Positions 29,012-37,960 of a DNA stretch of 64,000 nucleotides are shown here, piece by piece. A program made the position numbers and the translations under genes. The stretch is from Nonomuraea typhae. Its GTDB lineage: Bacteria > Actinomycetota > Actinomycetes > Streptosporangiales > Streptosporangiaceae. The DNA lies in assembly GCF_009760925.1 (NCBI RefSeq), contig NZ_VRLV01000007.1:528118-592117 (forward strand), read 5' to 3'. Below the pieces are notes generated by a model. The model saw only the letters and a list, made by a program, of their open reading frames with translations, ran no database searches and had not been told where the DNA came from. The stretch's first letter is position 1. Each line of letters opens with the position of its first letter.

Positions 29012-29554
29012 TCAGGATAGGGGGATGTTGCCCAGAAGGAAGGCCAATCTGTCCTCAAGGGAAGCCTTCGGCAGCGTCACCAGCTCATACCCGTAGTCGG
29101 CGTAGGCGCCCGTCACCGCCGCGTAGGTGCGCTCGGCCTCCTCGGGAGACTGCTTGCGCTCGGCGTCGTTGCGGTAGATCTCCGGCCAGGGCGGCGCCGC
29201 GAAGACCCGCCGGTGATAGCGGAACCGCAGCGCCGCCTCGTGGACGTGCGGGGGCACCGGACGGCCCTCCAGCCGCAGGTACCCGATGACGTCCACCACG
29301 CCCCGGTCGAAGAAGACCGGGCCGTCGCCCGCCGGCGCGGCCCGGTGGGAGCGGAGTTCCCAGGCCAGCATCAGCTCGGCGAACAGGTCCTTGTCCGCCC
29401 ACGGCAGCGCCCGGCCGCCGATCGCGCTCTGGTCCCGGATGATCGCCCGGCCGGCTTCCTCGCTCCCGGCGTAGCCCGCCGCCTCCAGCCGGTCGATCAG
29501 GGTGCTCTTGCCCGATCCCGGCCCGCCGGTCAGGACGATGAAGCGCTCACTCAA
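29012..29554 (-). CDS. AAA-family P-loop ATPase/kinase-like protein
   Basis: The product has 180 residues. Walker A is TGGPGSGKSTLI at the extreme N-terminus and Walker B is VFFDRGVVD. The arrangement resembles NadR-kinase/AAA_28 proteins, which are small nucleotide or metabolite kinases or ATPases. Translation probably starts at TTG 29554, which overlaps the stop of the serine hydrolase (TTGA). The substrate is unknown. Confidence 0.8.
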   Translation of the reverse strand: MSERFIVLTGGPGSGKSTLIDRLEAAGYAGSEEAGRAIIRDQSAIGGRALPWADKDLFAELMLAWELRSHRAAPAGDGPVFFDRGVVDVIGYLRLEGRPVPPHVHEAALRFRYHRRVFAAPPWPEIYRNDAERKQSPEEAERTYAAVTGAYADYGYELVTLPKASLEDRLAFLLGNIPLS

Positions 29555-30735
29555 GGCCGATACCAGATCCCTCCATTCGCTTGATCGTAACCGAGTGCCC
29601 GATAGGCGGCGTCTGTCAGCGCCTGTCCGCGAGGGTTGATGCCCAGGCCGCTGCCCTGCTTGTTCATCGTGTAGCCGAAGGCCAGGCGTGCCTCCGGGTC
29701 GCAGAAGCCGACCGAGCCGCCCATGCCCGCGTGGCCGAAGGCCGTCTCCGACATCAGCGCGCCCTCGCTGTCGGCCGGCGGCAGATGCCGGTTGTCGGTG
29801 GACACCATGAACCCCGCCGACCAGCGGGTCGGCACCCCGAGCACCGCGTCCGTCCCGGCCGACTCCACCCGCCCCATGATCGAGCGCTGACCGGCCGAGA
29901 CCAGCCCGCCCAGCGACAGCGGCCGGTACATCCTGGCCAGCCCGCGGGCGTTGGTGATCGCCCCGACCGAGCCGAACTCGCCGGCGTGCGCCTCCCGGCT
30001 GTCGGAGGCGAGCATGAAGCCGCCGTTGTTGCCGAGCAGCAGCGCCGGCAGCGACTCCGGGTCGGAGAACGCCTTGACGTAGAACGAGGGCGGCTCCGGC
30101 GGCAGGTCCGCCGGGATCGTCGGCGCCACCCGGCTCTCGTGCTCCTCCGGCAGGCCCAGCCAGAACTCCAGCCCGAGCGGCTCGGCCACCTCCTCGCGGA
30201 AGAACGTGCCCAGCGAGCGCCCGCCGACCCGCCTGACCACCTCGCCGACCAGGAAGCCGAAGGTCAGCGCGTGGTAGCCGTGCCGGGTGCCCGGCTCCCA
30301 GAACGGCTCGGCCACGGCCAGCCGCTCGGCCATGAGTTTCCAGTCGAGGAAGGCGCCCGGCGGCAGCGGCTCACGCAGCACCGGCAGGCCGGCCTGGTGG
30401 GCCAGCAGGTGCCGGATGAGCGTCCCGCCCTTGCCGGCCGCGCCGTACTCGGGCCAGTAGCGCACGACCGGCGCGTCGAGGTCGAGTTCGCCGCGGTCGG
30501 CGAGCAGGTGGGCGCAGAGGGCGGTGGCGCCCTTCGTGCAGGACCAGACGTGGCCGATGGTGTCCTCGCGCCACGGGGCGCCCGGCGCGGCCTCGCCGCC
30601 CCAGAGGTCGGCCACGACCTCGCCGTCGACGATCACGCAGACCGACGCGCCCACCTCACCGCGCTCGGCGAGGTTGCGCTCGAACTCCTCCCGTACCAGG
30701 GAGAACCGGGGGTCGGAGGTGCCTTGTACCGTCAT
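29551..30735 (-). CDS. Serine hydrolase, class C beta-lactamase/EstB-like
   Basis: The product has 394 residues. The nucleophile motif is SCTK (Ser65-Lys68), the second motif is Tyr-His-Ala in GTRHGYHALTFG, and the third is HAG in FGHAGMGGS, as in EstB-type esterases and DD-peptidase relatives. No signal peptide is seen, so it is probably a cytoplasmic esterase rather than a beta-lactamase. It is translationally coupled to the downstream AAA protein. Confidence 0.88.
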   Translation of the reverse strand: MTVQGTSDPRFSLVREEFERNLAERGEVGASVCVIVDGEVVADLWGGEAAPGAPWREDTIGHVWSCTKGATALCAHLLADRGELDLDAPVVRYWPEYGAAGKGGTLIRHLLAHQAGLPVLREPLPPGAFLDWKLMAERLAVAEPFWEPGTRHGYHALTFGFLVGEVVRRVGGRSLGTFFREEVAEPLGLEFWLGLPEEHESRVAPTIPADLPPEPPSFYVKAFSDPESLPALLLGNNGGFMLASDSREAHAGEFGSVGAITNARGLARMYRPLSLGGLVSAGQRSIMGRVESAGTDAVLGVPTRWSAGFMVSTDNRHLPPADSEGALMSETAFGHAGMGGSVGFCDPEARLAFGYTMNKQGSGLGINPRGQALTDAAYRALGYDQANGGIWYRP

Positions 30736-30767
30736 CCCCTGACTTGACCATCAATGCGGGCACCCGT

Positions 30768-31124
30768 CTACACCTTGTCGTAGGCGGTCCTGGCCTCGTC
30801 GATCTCCTCCAGGTGGTCGTGGGCCCAGTTCACCAGGGCGCCCACGATCTCCCGCAGCGTGCAGCCCAGCGGGGTGAGGTCGTAGTCCACGTGCGGGGGG
30901 ATCACGGGGTGCACCGTGCGCCGGATCAGGCCGTCGCGCTCCAGGGTGCGCAGGGTGACGGTGAGCATGCGCTGGCTGATGCCGGGGATGGCCCGCCGCA
31001 GCTCGGTGAAGCGGTGGGTGCCGGTGCCGAGGTTGTAGAGCACGACCACGGACCATTTGTCGCCGACCCGGTCGAGGACCTCGCGGGCGCGGCAGTTGGC
31101 CTCGGTCTCCGTCAGGTAGTCCAC
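30768..31124 (-). CDS. HxlR-family transcriptional regulator
   Basis: The product has 118 residues with the HxlR winged-helix: an N-terminal Cys (ANCRAREVLDRVGDKWSVVVLY) in the position used for redox or electrophile sensing, then HRFTELRRAIPGISQRMLTVTLRTLERDGLI. GTG 31124 has GGAGAG five bases upstream; the open frame beyond it is an artefact. It is divergent from a hemerythrin gene, and a 9-bp inverted repeat flanks the shared promoter region. Control of the hemerythrin gene, possibly in response to oxidants, is inferred. Confidence 0.9.
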   Translation of the reverse strand: MDYLTETEANCRAREVLDRVGDKWSVVVLYNLGTGTHRFTELRRAIPGISQRMLTVTLRTLERDGLIRRTVHPVIPPHVDYDLTPLGCTLREIVGALVNWAHDHLEEIDEARTAYDKV

Positions 31125-31135
31125 GGTTCTCTCCA

Positions 31136-31206
31136 GGTAACTAAGGCAGGGAAAAGTGCGATCTGGCCCTCGAGCATGACGGTAATCCACGATGGGGTTA
31201 GTTACC
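31136..31206. promoter_or_regulatory. Inverted TAACTAA half-sites between hxlR-type and hemerythrin genes
   Basis: GGTAACTAA at 31136-31144 is repeated as TTAGTTACC at 31198-31206, a perfect 9-bp inverted pair 53 bases apart. One copy lies just before the regulator start and the other before the hemerythrin start. This placement suggests one HxlR site per promoter, or looping. Confidence 0.5.
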
Positions 31207-31232
31207 AGAAGGAACCGTGAAGGGGTCCCCCG

Positions 31233-31607
31233 ATGTCCCGTGAGCACGCCATGGTGCGTGAGCTGATCGCCGTCCACGACGGGCTGCGCCGCGAGCTGAA
31301 GGAGTTGCGCGGCGCCCCGGAGCTCACCCGTGATCTTCGGGTGCGCTGCGCGTACTACTGCCACCACGTGGAGATGCACCACACGGTCGAGAGCCACTAC
31401 CTGTTCACCACGCTGCGTGCCAGGTTCCCCGAGTCCGCTGAGGTCATCGACCGCCTGGAGCGCGAGCACGCCAAGGTCGCCGAGATCCTTTCGGCCATCG
31501 AACAGGCCGCCGATTTCCGCCCGGAACTCGACCGGCTGGCCGCGGAACTGCTCGCCCACCTGGACTACGAGGAGGAACAACTGGCTCCGCTGCTGTCACG
31601 GCTGTAG
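31233..31607 (+). CDS. Hemerythrin-like diiron protein
   Basis: The product has 124 residues, a four-helix bundle. Candidate iron ligands are the His in ELIAVHDGLRREL, His/Glu residues in YYCHHVEMHHTVESHYLF, the His in EREHAKVAEIL, and His/Glu residues in LLAHLDYEEEQL. Such proteins bind oxygen, peroxide or nitric oxide. AAGGGG lies about seven bases before the ATG. Divergence from an HxlR regulator suggests induction by a redox signal. Confidence 0.85.
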   Translation: MSREHAMVRELIAVHDGLRRELKELRGAPELTRDLRVRCAYYCHHVEMHHTVESHYLFTTLRARFPESAEVIDRLEREHAKVAEILSAIEQAADFRPELDRLAAELLAHLDYEEEQLAPLLSRL

Positions 31608-31628
31608 AGATCGCTGTCAATTTGGGTC

Positions 31629-31685
31629 TTGTTCCGATCAGAGGTCGGACCTATCCTCCGATTGCTCGTTAGTTAAGTTTCCTAA
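31629..31685 (+). promoter_or_regulatory. Promoter and operator of the GH5 glycanase gene
   Basis: TTGTTC (31629-31634), 17 bases, and TATCCT (31652-31657) form a good sigma-70-type promoter. Eleven bases beyond the -10 box lies TTAGTTAAGTTTCCTAA (31669-31685), an imperfect palindrome at about +5 to +21, where a repressor would block transcription. The same core at the same distance occurs before the chitinase operon (42956-42972). Confidence 0.65.
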
Positions 31686-31707
31686 TGAACGAGTAGGAGC
31701 GGACCCC

Positions 31708-33804
31708 ATGCATCGTTCGACGCGGCTGATCACCTTGGCCGCCGCCTGTCTCGCCCTCTTACCAGCGGTAACAGCACTGCCCGCCGCCGCCGCGCCCTCC
31801 CGCCTCGAGGCGGAGAACGCCACGATCTCCCAGGGTGTGGTCGAGTCGAACCACGCCGGATACTCCGGCGCCGGCTTCGTCAACGGCGACAACCTCGCCG
31901 GCTCCTACGTGGAATGGACCTTCAACGCCCCCGCCGCCGGAAGCGCGACCCTCACCCTGGGCTACGCCAACGGCACCACCGCCAACCGCCCCAGCGACAT
32001 CTCCGTCAACGGCGTCCTGGTCGCCGACGACCGCGCCTTCAATCCCACCGGCGCCTGGAGCACCTGGGCCACCAGCACACTGACCGCGCCCGTCGTGGCC
32101 GGGCCCAACACGATCCGCGCCACCTCCGCCGGCTCCGGCGGCAACCCCAACTGGGACTACCTCGACGCCGAGGTCGCCACCACGCCGGGCGGCAACGACT
32201 ACCAGGCCGAGGACGCCACGATCACCCAGGGCGTGGTCGAGTCGAACCACGCCGGGTTCACCGGCCGCGGCTTCGTCAACTACGACAACGTCACCGGCTC
32301 CGCCGTGGAGTTCACCGTCAACGCGGCCACCGCCGGGAACGCGACGCTGACCTTCCGCTACGCAAACGGCACCACCGTCAACCGCCCGCTGTCCATCAGC
32401 GTGAACGGCAGCGCCGCCCAGGCCAAGGACTTCCCCGGCACCGGCGCCTGGACGACCTGGCAGGAAGCCTCCGTGACCGCCGCGCTCAACGCCGGCGCCA
32501 ACACCGTCAGGGCCGCTGCCACCACCGCCAACGGCGGCCCGAACCTCGACCGCCTCACCGTCGGCGTCGCGGGCCCGCCCGACACCGTGAAGCCCACCGT
32601 CCCCGGCAGCCCGCGCTCGACCGCCACCACGTCGAACTCGATCACGCTGGCCTGGGACGCCTCGACCGACAACAGCGGCTCCATCAAGGACTACCGGGTC
32701 CGCGAGGGCGACACCGTCGTCGCCACCGTCACCGGCACCACGGCCACCGTCACCGGCCTGGCCGCATCCTCCACCCACACCTACACCGTGACCGCGCGCG
32801 ACCCCTCGGACAACGAGTCCGACCGCAGCGCCGCCGTCACCGCCACCACGCTGCCGCCGACCGGCGGCGGCACCCCGGTCGAGGCCAACGGCCAGCTCCG
32901 GGTCTGCGGGCTGAAACTCTGCAACGAGAACGGCAAGCAGATCCAGCTGCGCGGCATGAGCTCGCACGGCATCCAGTGGTACAACCAGTGCCTCAACACC
33001 GCCTCGCTGAACGCCCTGGCCACCGACTGGAAGGCCGACGTCCTGCGGATCTCCATGTACATCCAGGACGGCGGCTACGAGTCCAACCCGCGGCAGTTCA
33101 CCGACCGGGTGCACAACCTGATCGAGCAGGCCACCTCACGCGGCATGTACGCCATCGTCGACTGGCACATGCTCGACCCCGGCGACCCGTTCGCCCGTGA
33201 CATGCTCACCAAGGCCAAGACGTTCTTCACGGAGATCGCCCAGCGGCACAACAACAAGAAGAACCTGCTCTACGAGATCATGAACGAGCCCAGTGGCGTC
33301 CCCTGGTCGCGCATCCGGGACTACGCCCACCAGATCATCCCGACGATCAGGGCCAACGACCCCGACACCCCGATCCTGGTCGGCACCCGCGGCTGGTCCT
33401 CCCTGGGGGTCTCCGAGAGCTCCAACGAGACCGAGATCATCAACAACCCGGTCAACGCGACCAACATCATGTACACCTTCCACTTCTACGCCGCCTCGCA
33501 CGGCACCGAGTACCTCGACACCCTGTCGCGCGCGGCCGACCGCATCCCGGTGTTCGTCACCGAGTTCGGCACCCAGAACTATCTGGGCGAGGGCGCCAAC
33601 GACTTCGCGATGTCGCAGCGCTACCTCGATCTGATGGCGCAGAAGAAGATCAGCTGGGTCAACTGGAACTACTCCGACGACCATCGCTCCGGCGCCGTAT
33701 TCACCACCGGCACCTGCCCGAACGGCCCGTTCACCGGCACCACCCGCTTGAAGGAGGCGGGCAAGTGGATCCGCGATCGGGTCCGGCTGCCTGACGACTT
33801 CTGA
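31708..33804 (+). CDS. Secreted GH5 glycanase with two carbohydrate-binding modules and FN3
   Basis: The product has 698 residues: signal peptide (1-28, ending ALPAAA), two tandem CBM6/35-like modules (about 30-150 and 160-285, both with QGVVESNHAG), one fibronectin type III module (about 295-385) and a GH5 catalytic domain (about 395-690). The acid/base is in EIMNEPSG (Glu527) and the nucleophile in VFVTEFGTQ (Glu619). Family knowledge suggests endo-beta-1,4-glucanase or mannanase activity; the sequence does not decide. ATG 31708 is preceded by TAGGAG. A dedicated promoter and operator lie upstream and a hairpin follows the stop. Confidence 0.92.
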   Translation: MHRSTRLITLAAACLALLPAVTALPAAAAPSRLEAENATISQGVVESNHAGYSGAGFVNGDNLAGSYVEWTFNAPAAGSATLTLGYANGTTANRPSDISVNGVLVADDRAFNPTGAWSTWATSTLTAPVVAGPNTIRATSAGSGGNPNWDYLDAEVATTPGGNDYQAEDATITQGVVESNHAGFTGRGFVNYDNVTGSAVEFTVNAATAGNATLTFRYANGTTVNRPLSISVNGSAAQAKDFPGTGAWTTWQEASVTAALNAGANTVRAAATTANGGPNLDRLTVGVAGPPDTVKPTVPGSPRSTATTSNSITLAWDASTDNSGSIKDYRVREGDTVVATVTGTTATVTGLAASSTHTYTVTARDPSDNESDRSAAVTATTLPPTGGGTPVEANGQLRVCGLKLCNENGKQIQLRGMSSHGIQWYNQCLNTASLNALATDWKADVLRISMYIQDGGYESNPRQFTDRVHNLIEQATSRGMYAIVDWHMLDPGDPFARDMLTKAKTFFTEIAQRHNNKKNLLYEIMNEPSGVPWSRIRDYAHQIIPTIRANDPDTPILVGTRGWSSLGVSESSNETEIINNPVNATNIMYTFHFYAASHGTEYLDTLSRAADRIPVFVTEFGTQNYLGEGANDFAMSQRYLDLMAQKKISWVNWNYSDDHRSGAVFTTGTCPNGPFTGTTRLKEAGKWIRDRVRLPDDF

Positions 33805-33809
33805 CCGGC

Positions 33810-33851
33810 GTGGGCGCCGTGCGTGAGGGGGAGCCCGCGCGCGGCGCCCAC
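33810..33851 (+). terminator. Hairpin after the GH5 gene
   Basis: GTGGGCGCCG and CGGCGCCCAC form a 10-bp stem starting a few bases after the GH5 stop. The loop is 22 bases and there is no T-tract, as often seen in GC-rich actinomycetes. Confidence 0.5.
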
Positions 33852-33860
33852 ACCCACCGA

Positions 33861-33889
33861 GTGGAACCTGCCCCTGGGGCAGGTTCCAC
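33861..33889. promoter_or_regulatory. 29-bp perfect palindrome, likely MerR-family autoregulatory operator
   Basis: GTGGAACCTGCCCC and its exact complement GGGGCAGGTTCCAC flank a single T. The palindrome ends ten bases before the start codon of a MerR-type regulator. If TGGAAC (33862-33867) is the -35 box and CACACT (33887-33892) the -10 box, the spacer is 19 bases, the extended spacing typical of MerR-activated promoters, and the mRNA would be almost leaderless. Confidence 0.72.
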
Positions 33890-33899
33890 ACTGGTTCCC

Positions 33900-34700
33900 A
33901 TGATGAACATCGGCGAATTCGCGGAGCTCACCGGCCTGAGCCTGAAGGCCCTGCGCCTGTACGACGAGCAGGACCTGCTGCCGCCCGCCTCGGTGGACCC
34001 GTGGTCGCGGCACCGGCGCTACACCGCCGCGCAGTTCGGCGCCGCGCTCAGGCTCAAGGCCGCCCGCTCCGCCGACCTGCCCCTGGCCGACGCGCCCAAG
34101 CTCCTCGGGGACGCCGGCGCCGCGGCCGCCACGCTGGCCGAGCACCGCGCCCGGCTGGCCGCCGACCGCGAGCGCCAGGACGCCGCCCTCGACGCCCTGG
34201 AGCGCCTGCTCGCCGGCCCCGTCACCTGGCAGACCGAGGTACGGCAGGCCGAGGCGCAGCCCTGGGCCGGCGTCGTCCTGCCCCCGGACATCACCAGCGA
34301 CGAGCAGGCCAACGAGTTGTTCGCCGGGTTGTGGCGCCGCCTCGACGCGGCGGGCAACCGCCCGACCGGCGCCTTCTGGACCACGATCAGGGCCAAGCCC
34401 GGCAGTGAGACCGAGGTTCAGGTGGTGTGCTGCTGGCCGGTCGCCGCCCTGCCGCCGGAGGACTGGGCGGGCGTCGAGCGCGGCACGATCGAGCCGGGAC
34501 AGGAGATGGTGGTGCGCTGGCGCTGGGACCAGGACGTGCCCATGGTCGAGGGCGCCACCCACCCCGCCGTGCTGGCCCTGCTCGCCGCGGCCGAGGAGAA
34601 GGGAGCCGAGGTGTCCCTGGCCCAGCTCCGCCAGATCGGCGTCCTGGAGGAGGGACAGCCGGTCGGCATGGAGGTGGCGGTCGCGCTCAAGACTCCGTGA
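33900..34700 (+). CDS. MerR-family transcriptional regulator with effector-binding domain
   Basis: The product has 266 residues. The MerR winged-helix is at the start (IGEFAELTGLSLKALRLYDEQDLLPPA, then DPWSRHRRYTAAQ), followed by a dimerisation helix (about 80-120) and a C-terminal domain of about 145 residues that resembles GyrI/BmrR-type small-molecule-binding domains. Such regulators activate drug-response genes, often including their own. Two adjacent ATGs (33900, 33903) are possible starts. The long palindrome just upstream supports autoregulation. Confidence 0.87.
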   Translation: MMNIGEFAELTGLSLKALRLYDEQDLLPPASVDPWSRHRRYTAAQFGAALRLKAARSADLPLADAPKLLGDAGAAAATLAEHRARLAADRERQDAALDALERLLAGPVTWQTEVRQAEAQPWAGVVLPPDITSDEQANELFAGLWRRLDAAGNRPTGAFWTTIRAKPGSETEVQVVCCWPVAALPPEDWAGVERGTIEPGQEMVVRWRWDQDVPMVEGATHPAVLALLAAAEEKGAEVSLAQLRQIGVLEEGQPVGMEVAVALKTP

Positions 34701-34754
34701 CGGGCCAGAGCTGCATGCGGTAGAGCCGATCAGGCCGGTGCGCAGAAGGAGCCG

Positions 34755-34786
34755 CCCTTCCCCCATGAGGTCCCAGGCGGGAAGGG
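34755..34786 (+). terminator. Possible hairpin between MerR and SARP genes
   Basis: CCCTTCCC and GGGAAGGG form an eight-base stem with a 16-base loop in the 147-base gap. No T-tract follows. It may end the MerR transcript. Confidence 0.35.
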
Positions 34787-34847
34787 GGCCGGGGCGGCGT
34801 CCCGCCAGACGGGCACCGGCGGCACCGCTGTCGCGGCAGGGGGCAGG

Positions 34848-37800
34848 ATGGAGGCCGTGCGGATTTCCATCCTGGGACCCCTGGAGGTCGAGAACGAGGG
34901 CGCGCCGGTGCCGGTGGGCGGCGCCCGGGTGCGCGCGTTGCTGGCCCTGCTCGCGCTGGAGGCGGGCCAGGTGGTGACCGCCGAACGCCTCATCGACGCC
35001 CTGTGGCCGGAGCAGCCTCCGGCCAACGCGGCCAACGCCCTGCAGACGCTGGTCAAGCGCCTGCGCACCGCACTGCGCCCGCACCTGGACGTGACCGGCC
35101 GGCCCGGCGGCTACCTGCTGCCCCTTCCCCGGGAGTCGGTGGACGCCCACGCCTTCACCGCCGCCGTCCGCGACGGGAATCCCGCCGAGGGGCTGGCGAT
35201 GTGGCGCGGCCCTGCCCTGGCCGACCTGCTGGCGGTGCCGCACCTGGCCGCCGTCGCCACCGGCCTGGAGGAAGAGCGCCTGCTCGCCGTCGAGGCCCAC
35301 GCCGAAGCCGTCCTGGACGCTGGCGGGGGTGACCTCGCCGAGTTGGCCGCTTCGTTGTCGGCGGAGGCGGCCGCGCACCCGCTGCGCGAGCGGCTGGCCG
35401 CGCTGGCGATGCGCTCCCTGGCCGCCGCCGGCCGGCAGGCCGACGCGCTCACGCTGTTCGAGCGGGTGCGGTCCGCCCTGGCCGGCGAACTCGGCGTGGA
35501 CCCCGGCCCCGGCCTGCGCGCCGCGCACCTGGCCGTCCTCAAGGGCGAGACTCCGGTACGGCCGGCCGCCCGCGCCAGAGGCAACGTGCGCCCGCCGCTG
35601 ACCGGGTTCGTGGGCAGGGACGCCGAGCTGGCCCGGCTGCTGACCCTGCTCGGCGAGGTCAGGCTGGCCACGATCGCCGGCCCGGGCGGCGCGGGCAAGA
35701 CCCGCCTGGCCACCGAGGCCGCCCTGCGCTCCGGCGAGCTGCTGGGCGGCGAGACCTGGATGGTCGAGCTGGCCCCGGTCACCGACCCCGCCGACGTGCC
35801 CGGCGCCCTGCTCGACGCGCTGGGCCTGCGTGACGACCTGCCCGGAATCGCGCTGCCCGGTGAGAAGGGCGGCAGTGCGGCTGAGGGGCCGGTGCAGCGG
35901 GTGGCGGAGCGGCTGGGCCGGGGTCCGGCGCTGATCGTGCTGGACAACTGCGAGCACCTGGTCGAAGCGGCCGCGTGGCTGGCCGAGCGGTTGCTCGCGG
36001 CCTGCCCGGGGCTGCGGGTGCTGGCCACCAGCCGGGAGCCGCTCAACCTGCCGGGCGAGCACGTGCTGCCCCTTCCGCCCCTGGCACTGCCCCCGGAGGG
36101 CGTGGACGCCGCCGGTGCGGCCGGGTACGCGGCGGTCCGGCTGCTGGTGGAGAGAGCGGTCGCGGCGCGGCCGTCGTTCCGGCTGGACGAGGGCAACGCC
36201 GCCGACGTCGCGGCCGTGTGCCGCAGGCTCGACGGCATGCCGCTGGCGATCGAGCTGGCCGCGGCCCGGCTGCGCACGATGACCGTCCGCCAGCTGGCCG
36301 AACGGCTGGACGACCGGTTCCGGCTGCTGACGGGCGGCAGCCGTACGGCCCTGCCACGCCAGCAGACGCTGCGGGCGCTCGTCGAGTGGAGCTGGGACCT
36401 GCTGACCGGCGAGGAGCGCGCGCTGGCCGGGCGGCTGGCGGTGTTCGCCGGGGGCGCGACGCTGGAGGCGGTCGAGGCGGTCTGCGGCGGTGACGCCGGG
36501 GTGCTGGGGGCGCTGGCCGACAAGTCGCTGGTGCAGCTCGGGGACGACGGGCGCTACCGGATGCTGGAAACCATCCGCGCCTACGCGCTGGAGCGGCTGG
36601 CCGAGGCGGGAGAGGTCGAGGAATATCGCCGGCGGCTGGCCGTACATCTGCGTGACCTGGCGGAGGCGGCGGTGCCGTGGCTGCGGACCTCGGCGCAGAT
36701 CGAGTGGATCGAGCGGCTCGGTGCCGAGCGGGACAACTGCGCGGCGGCGTTGCGGTGGTCGCTGGAGGCCGGGGACGCCGACCTGGCGCTGCGGCTGTGC
36801 GGGGCGCTCAACTGGTACTGGTGGATGTGCGGTTACCGGACGGAGTCGGCGCAGTGGGCCGAGCAGGCGCTGGCGCTCGCGGGCCCGACCCCGCCGCCGG
36901 GGCTGGCGGGGGCGTATGCGGCGTGCAGGTTCGCGGTGGGCGTGACGATGTTCGGCCGGGTCATGGTGGACCGGCCGCTCATGGAGAAGCTGTCGGCCGA
37001 CATGGACAGGCTCGTGGACCTGGCCGCGGCCGAGGGGCCGCTCCATCCGATGCTGCGGATCGCGCGGGCGGTCATGGCGCTGCTGGCCGGGCGCGAGGAG
37101 GACGCCTATGCACTGCTGGACTCCTACGCCAAGGGCGAGGACCTGTGGCTGGCCAGCTCGGCGCTCATGATCCGCGGCCCGAGGGCGACGGAGGAGTCGC
37201 TGGAGCGGGCGGTGGCCGGGTTCAGGAAGATCGGCGACCGGTGGGGGCTGAGCGAGGCGCTGCTGTCCCTGGGGGCGATGCGCGCCATCGCGGGCCGGCC
37301 CGCGGGGGAGCTGTTCACCGAGGTGCGCTCGCTGACCAGCGCCTGGATCAGCGCGAACGAGTCGGTCTCGACGCTGACCAGGCTGGCGCTGATCCGGGCG
37401 CGCGGCGGCGACCTGGAGGGCGCGGCGGCCGACCTGGTGCGGGCCAGGCTTGGGGTGAGCGCCGAGATCAACCCGGACGTGCTGCTCCAGCTCCAGTTCG
37501 GCGAGGCCCTGGTCGCCTACCAGCGCGGCGACCACCCTGCCGCGCTGGCGGCGTTCGAGAAGGCGATCGAGGGGGTGCGGGAGGTCATGCCGATCCCGCA
37601 GCTCACGGCCTCGGTCCGCACCCAGTACGGCAGGGCGCTGGTGGCCTCGGGCGACCGGCGGGAGGGGCTGGCCCAGCACCGGCAGGCCCTGGAGGTCGTC
37701 AGGACCGCCCCCGATCTGCCGGTGCTGGCGTCCGTCTTCTGTGGCTTCGCCCTGGCCGCGCTGGCGGGCGGCGACCCGGAGCGGGCGGCGGTGCTGTTCG

Positions 37801-37952
37801 GCGCCGCGGCGGACGAGTCCGGCCCCGATGTCGCGGCCGGGACCGCCGCCGCCCGCCGCGCCCTGGGCGAGGACCGGTACGCGGCCCTGCGCGCGGAGGG
37901 CGCCGCCCTGACCCGCGAGGAGGTCTACGCCCTGGTGGCGGACATCACGTAG
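34848..37952 (+). CDS. Second SARP/AfsR-type regulator with NB-ARC ATPase
   Basis: The product has 1034 residues with the same plan as the regulator at 17160: an OmpR-like DNA-binding domain (RISILGPLEVENEG), an activation domain to about residue 240, a P-loop (AGPGGAGKTRLATEA), LIVLDNCEHLVEAA and LAIELAAARLRTM, then helical repeats to the end. ATG 34848 and GTG 34857 are both possible; GTG gives the canonical short N-terminus but its GGAGG is very close. It converges on a DrrAB-type exporter with an 8-base gap. The two SARP genes are paralogous and both sit by transporters. Confidence 0.88.
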   Translation: MEAVRISILGPLEVENEGAPVPVGGARVRALLALLALEAGQVVTAERLIDALWPEQPPANAANALQTLVKRLRTALRPHLDVTGRPGGYLLPLPRESVDAHAFTAAVRDGNPAEGLAMWRGPALADLLAVPHLAAVATGLEEERLLAVEAHAEAVLDAGGGDLAELAASLSAEAAAHPLRERLAALAMRSLAAAGRQADALTLFERVRSALAGELGVDPGPGLRAAHLAVLKGETPVRPAARARGNVRPPLTGFVGRDAELARLLTLLGEVRLATIAGPGGAGKTRLATEAALRSGELLGGETWMVELAPVTDPADVPGALLDALGLRDDLPGIALPGEKGGSAAEGPVQRVAERLGRGPALIVLDNCEHLVEAAAWLAERLLAACPGLRVLATSREPLNLPGEHVLPLPPLALPPEGVDAAGAAGYAAVRLLVERAVAARPSFRLDEGNAADVAAVCRRLDGMPLAIELAAARLRTMTVRQLAERLDDRFRLLTGGSRTALPRQQTLRALVEWSWDLLTGEERALAGRLAVFAGGATLEAVEAVCGGDAGVLGALADKSLVQLGDDGRYRMLETIRAYALERLAEAGEVEEYRRRLAVHLRDLAEAAVPWLRTSAQIEWIERLGAERDNCAAALRWSLEAGDADLALRLCGALNWYWWMCGYRTESAQWAEQALALAGPTPPPGLAGAYAACRFAVGVTMFGRVMVDRPLMEKLSADMDRLVDLAAAEGPLHPMLRIARAVMALLAGREEDAYALLDSYAKGEDLWLASSALMIRGPRATEESLERAVAGFRKIGDRWGLSEALLSLGAMRAIAGRPAGELFTEVRSLTSAWISANESVSTLTRLALIRARGGDLEGAAADLVRARLGVSAEINPDVLLQLQFGEALVAYQRGDHPAALAAFEKAIEGVREVMPIPQLTASVRTQYGRALVASGDRREGLAQHRQALEVVRTAPDLPVLASVFCGFALAALAGGDPERAAVLFGAAADESGPDVAAGTAAARRALGEDRYAALRAEGAALTREEVYALVADIT

Positions 37953-37960
37953 CCGGGGAC

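Noticed and set aside
31665..31693. CTCGTT/AACGAG outer inverted repeat around the GH5 operator
   Set aside because: Its centre is two bases away from the TTAG/CTAA palindrome and it is not repeated at the chitinase promoter, so it is probably coincidental.
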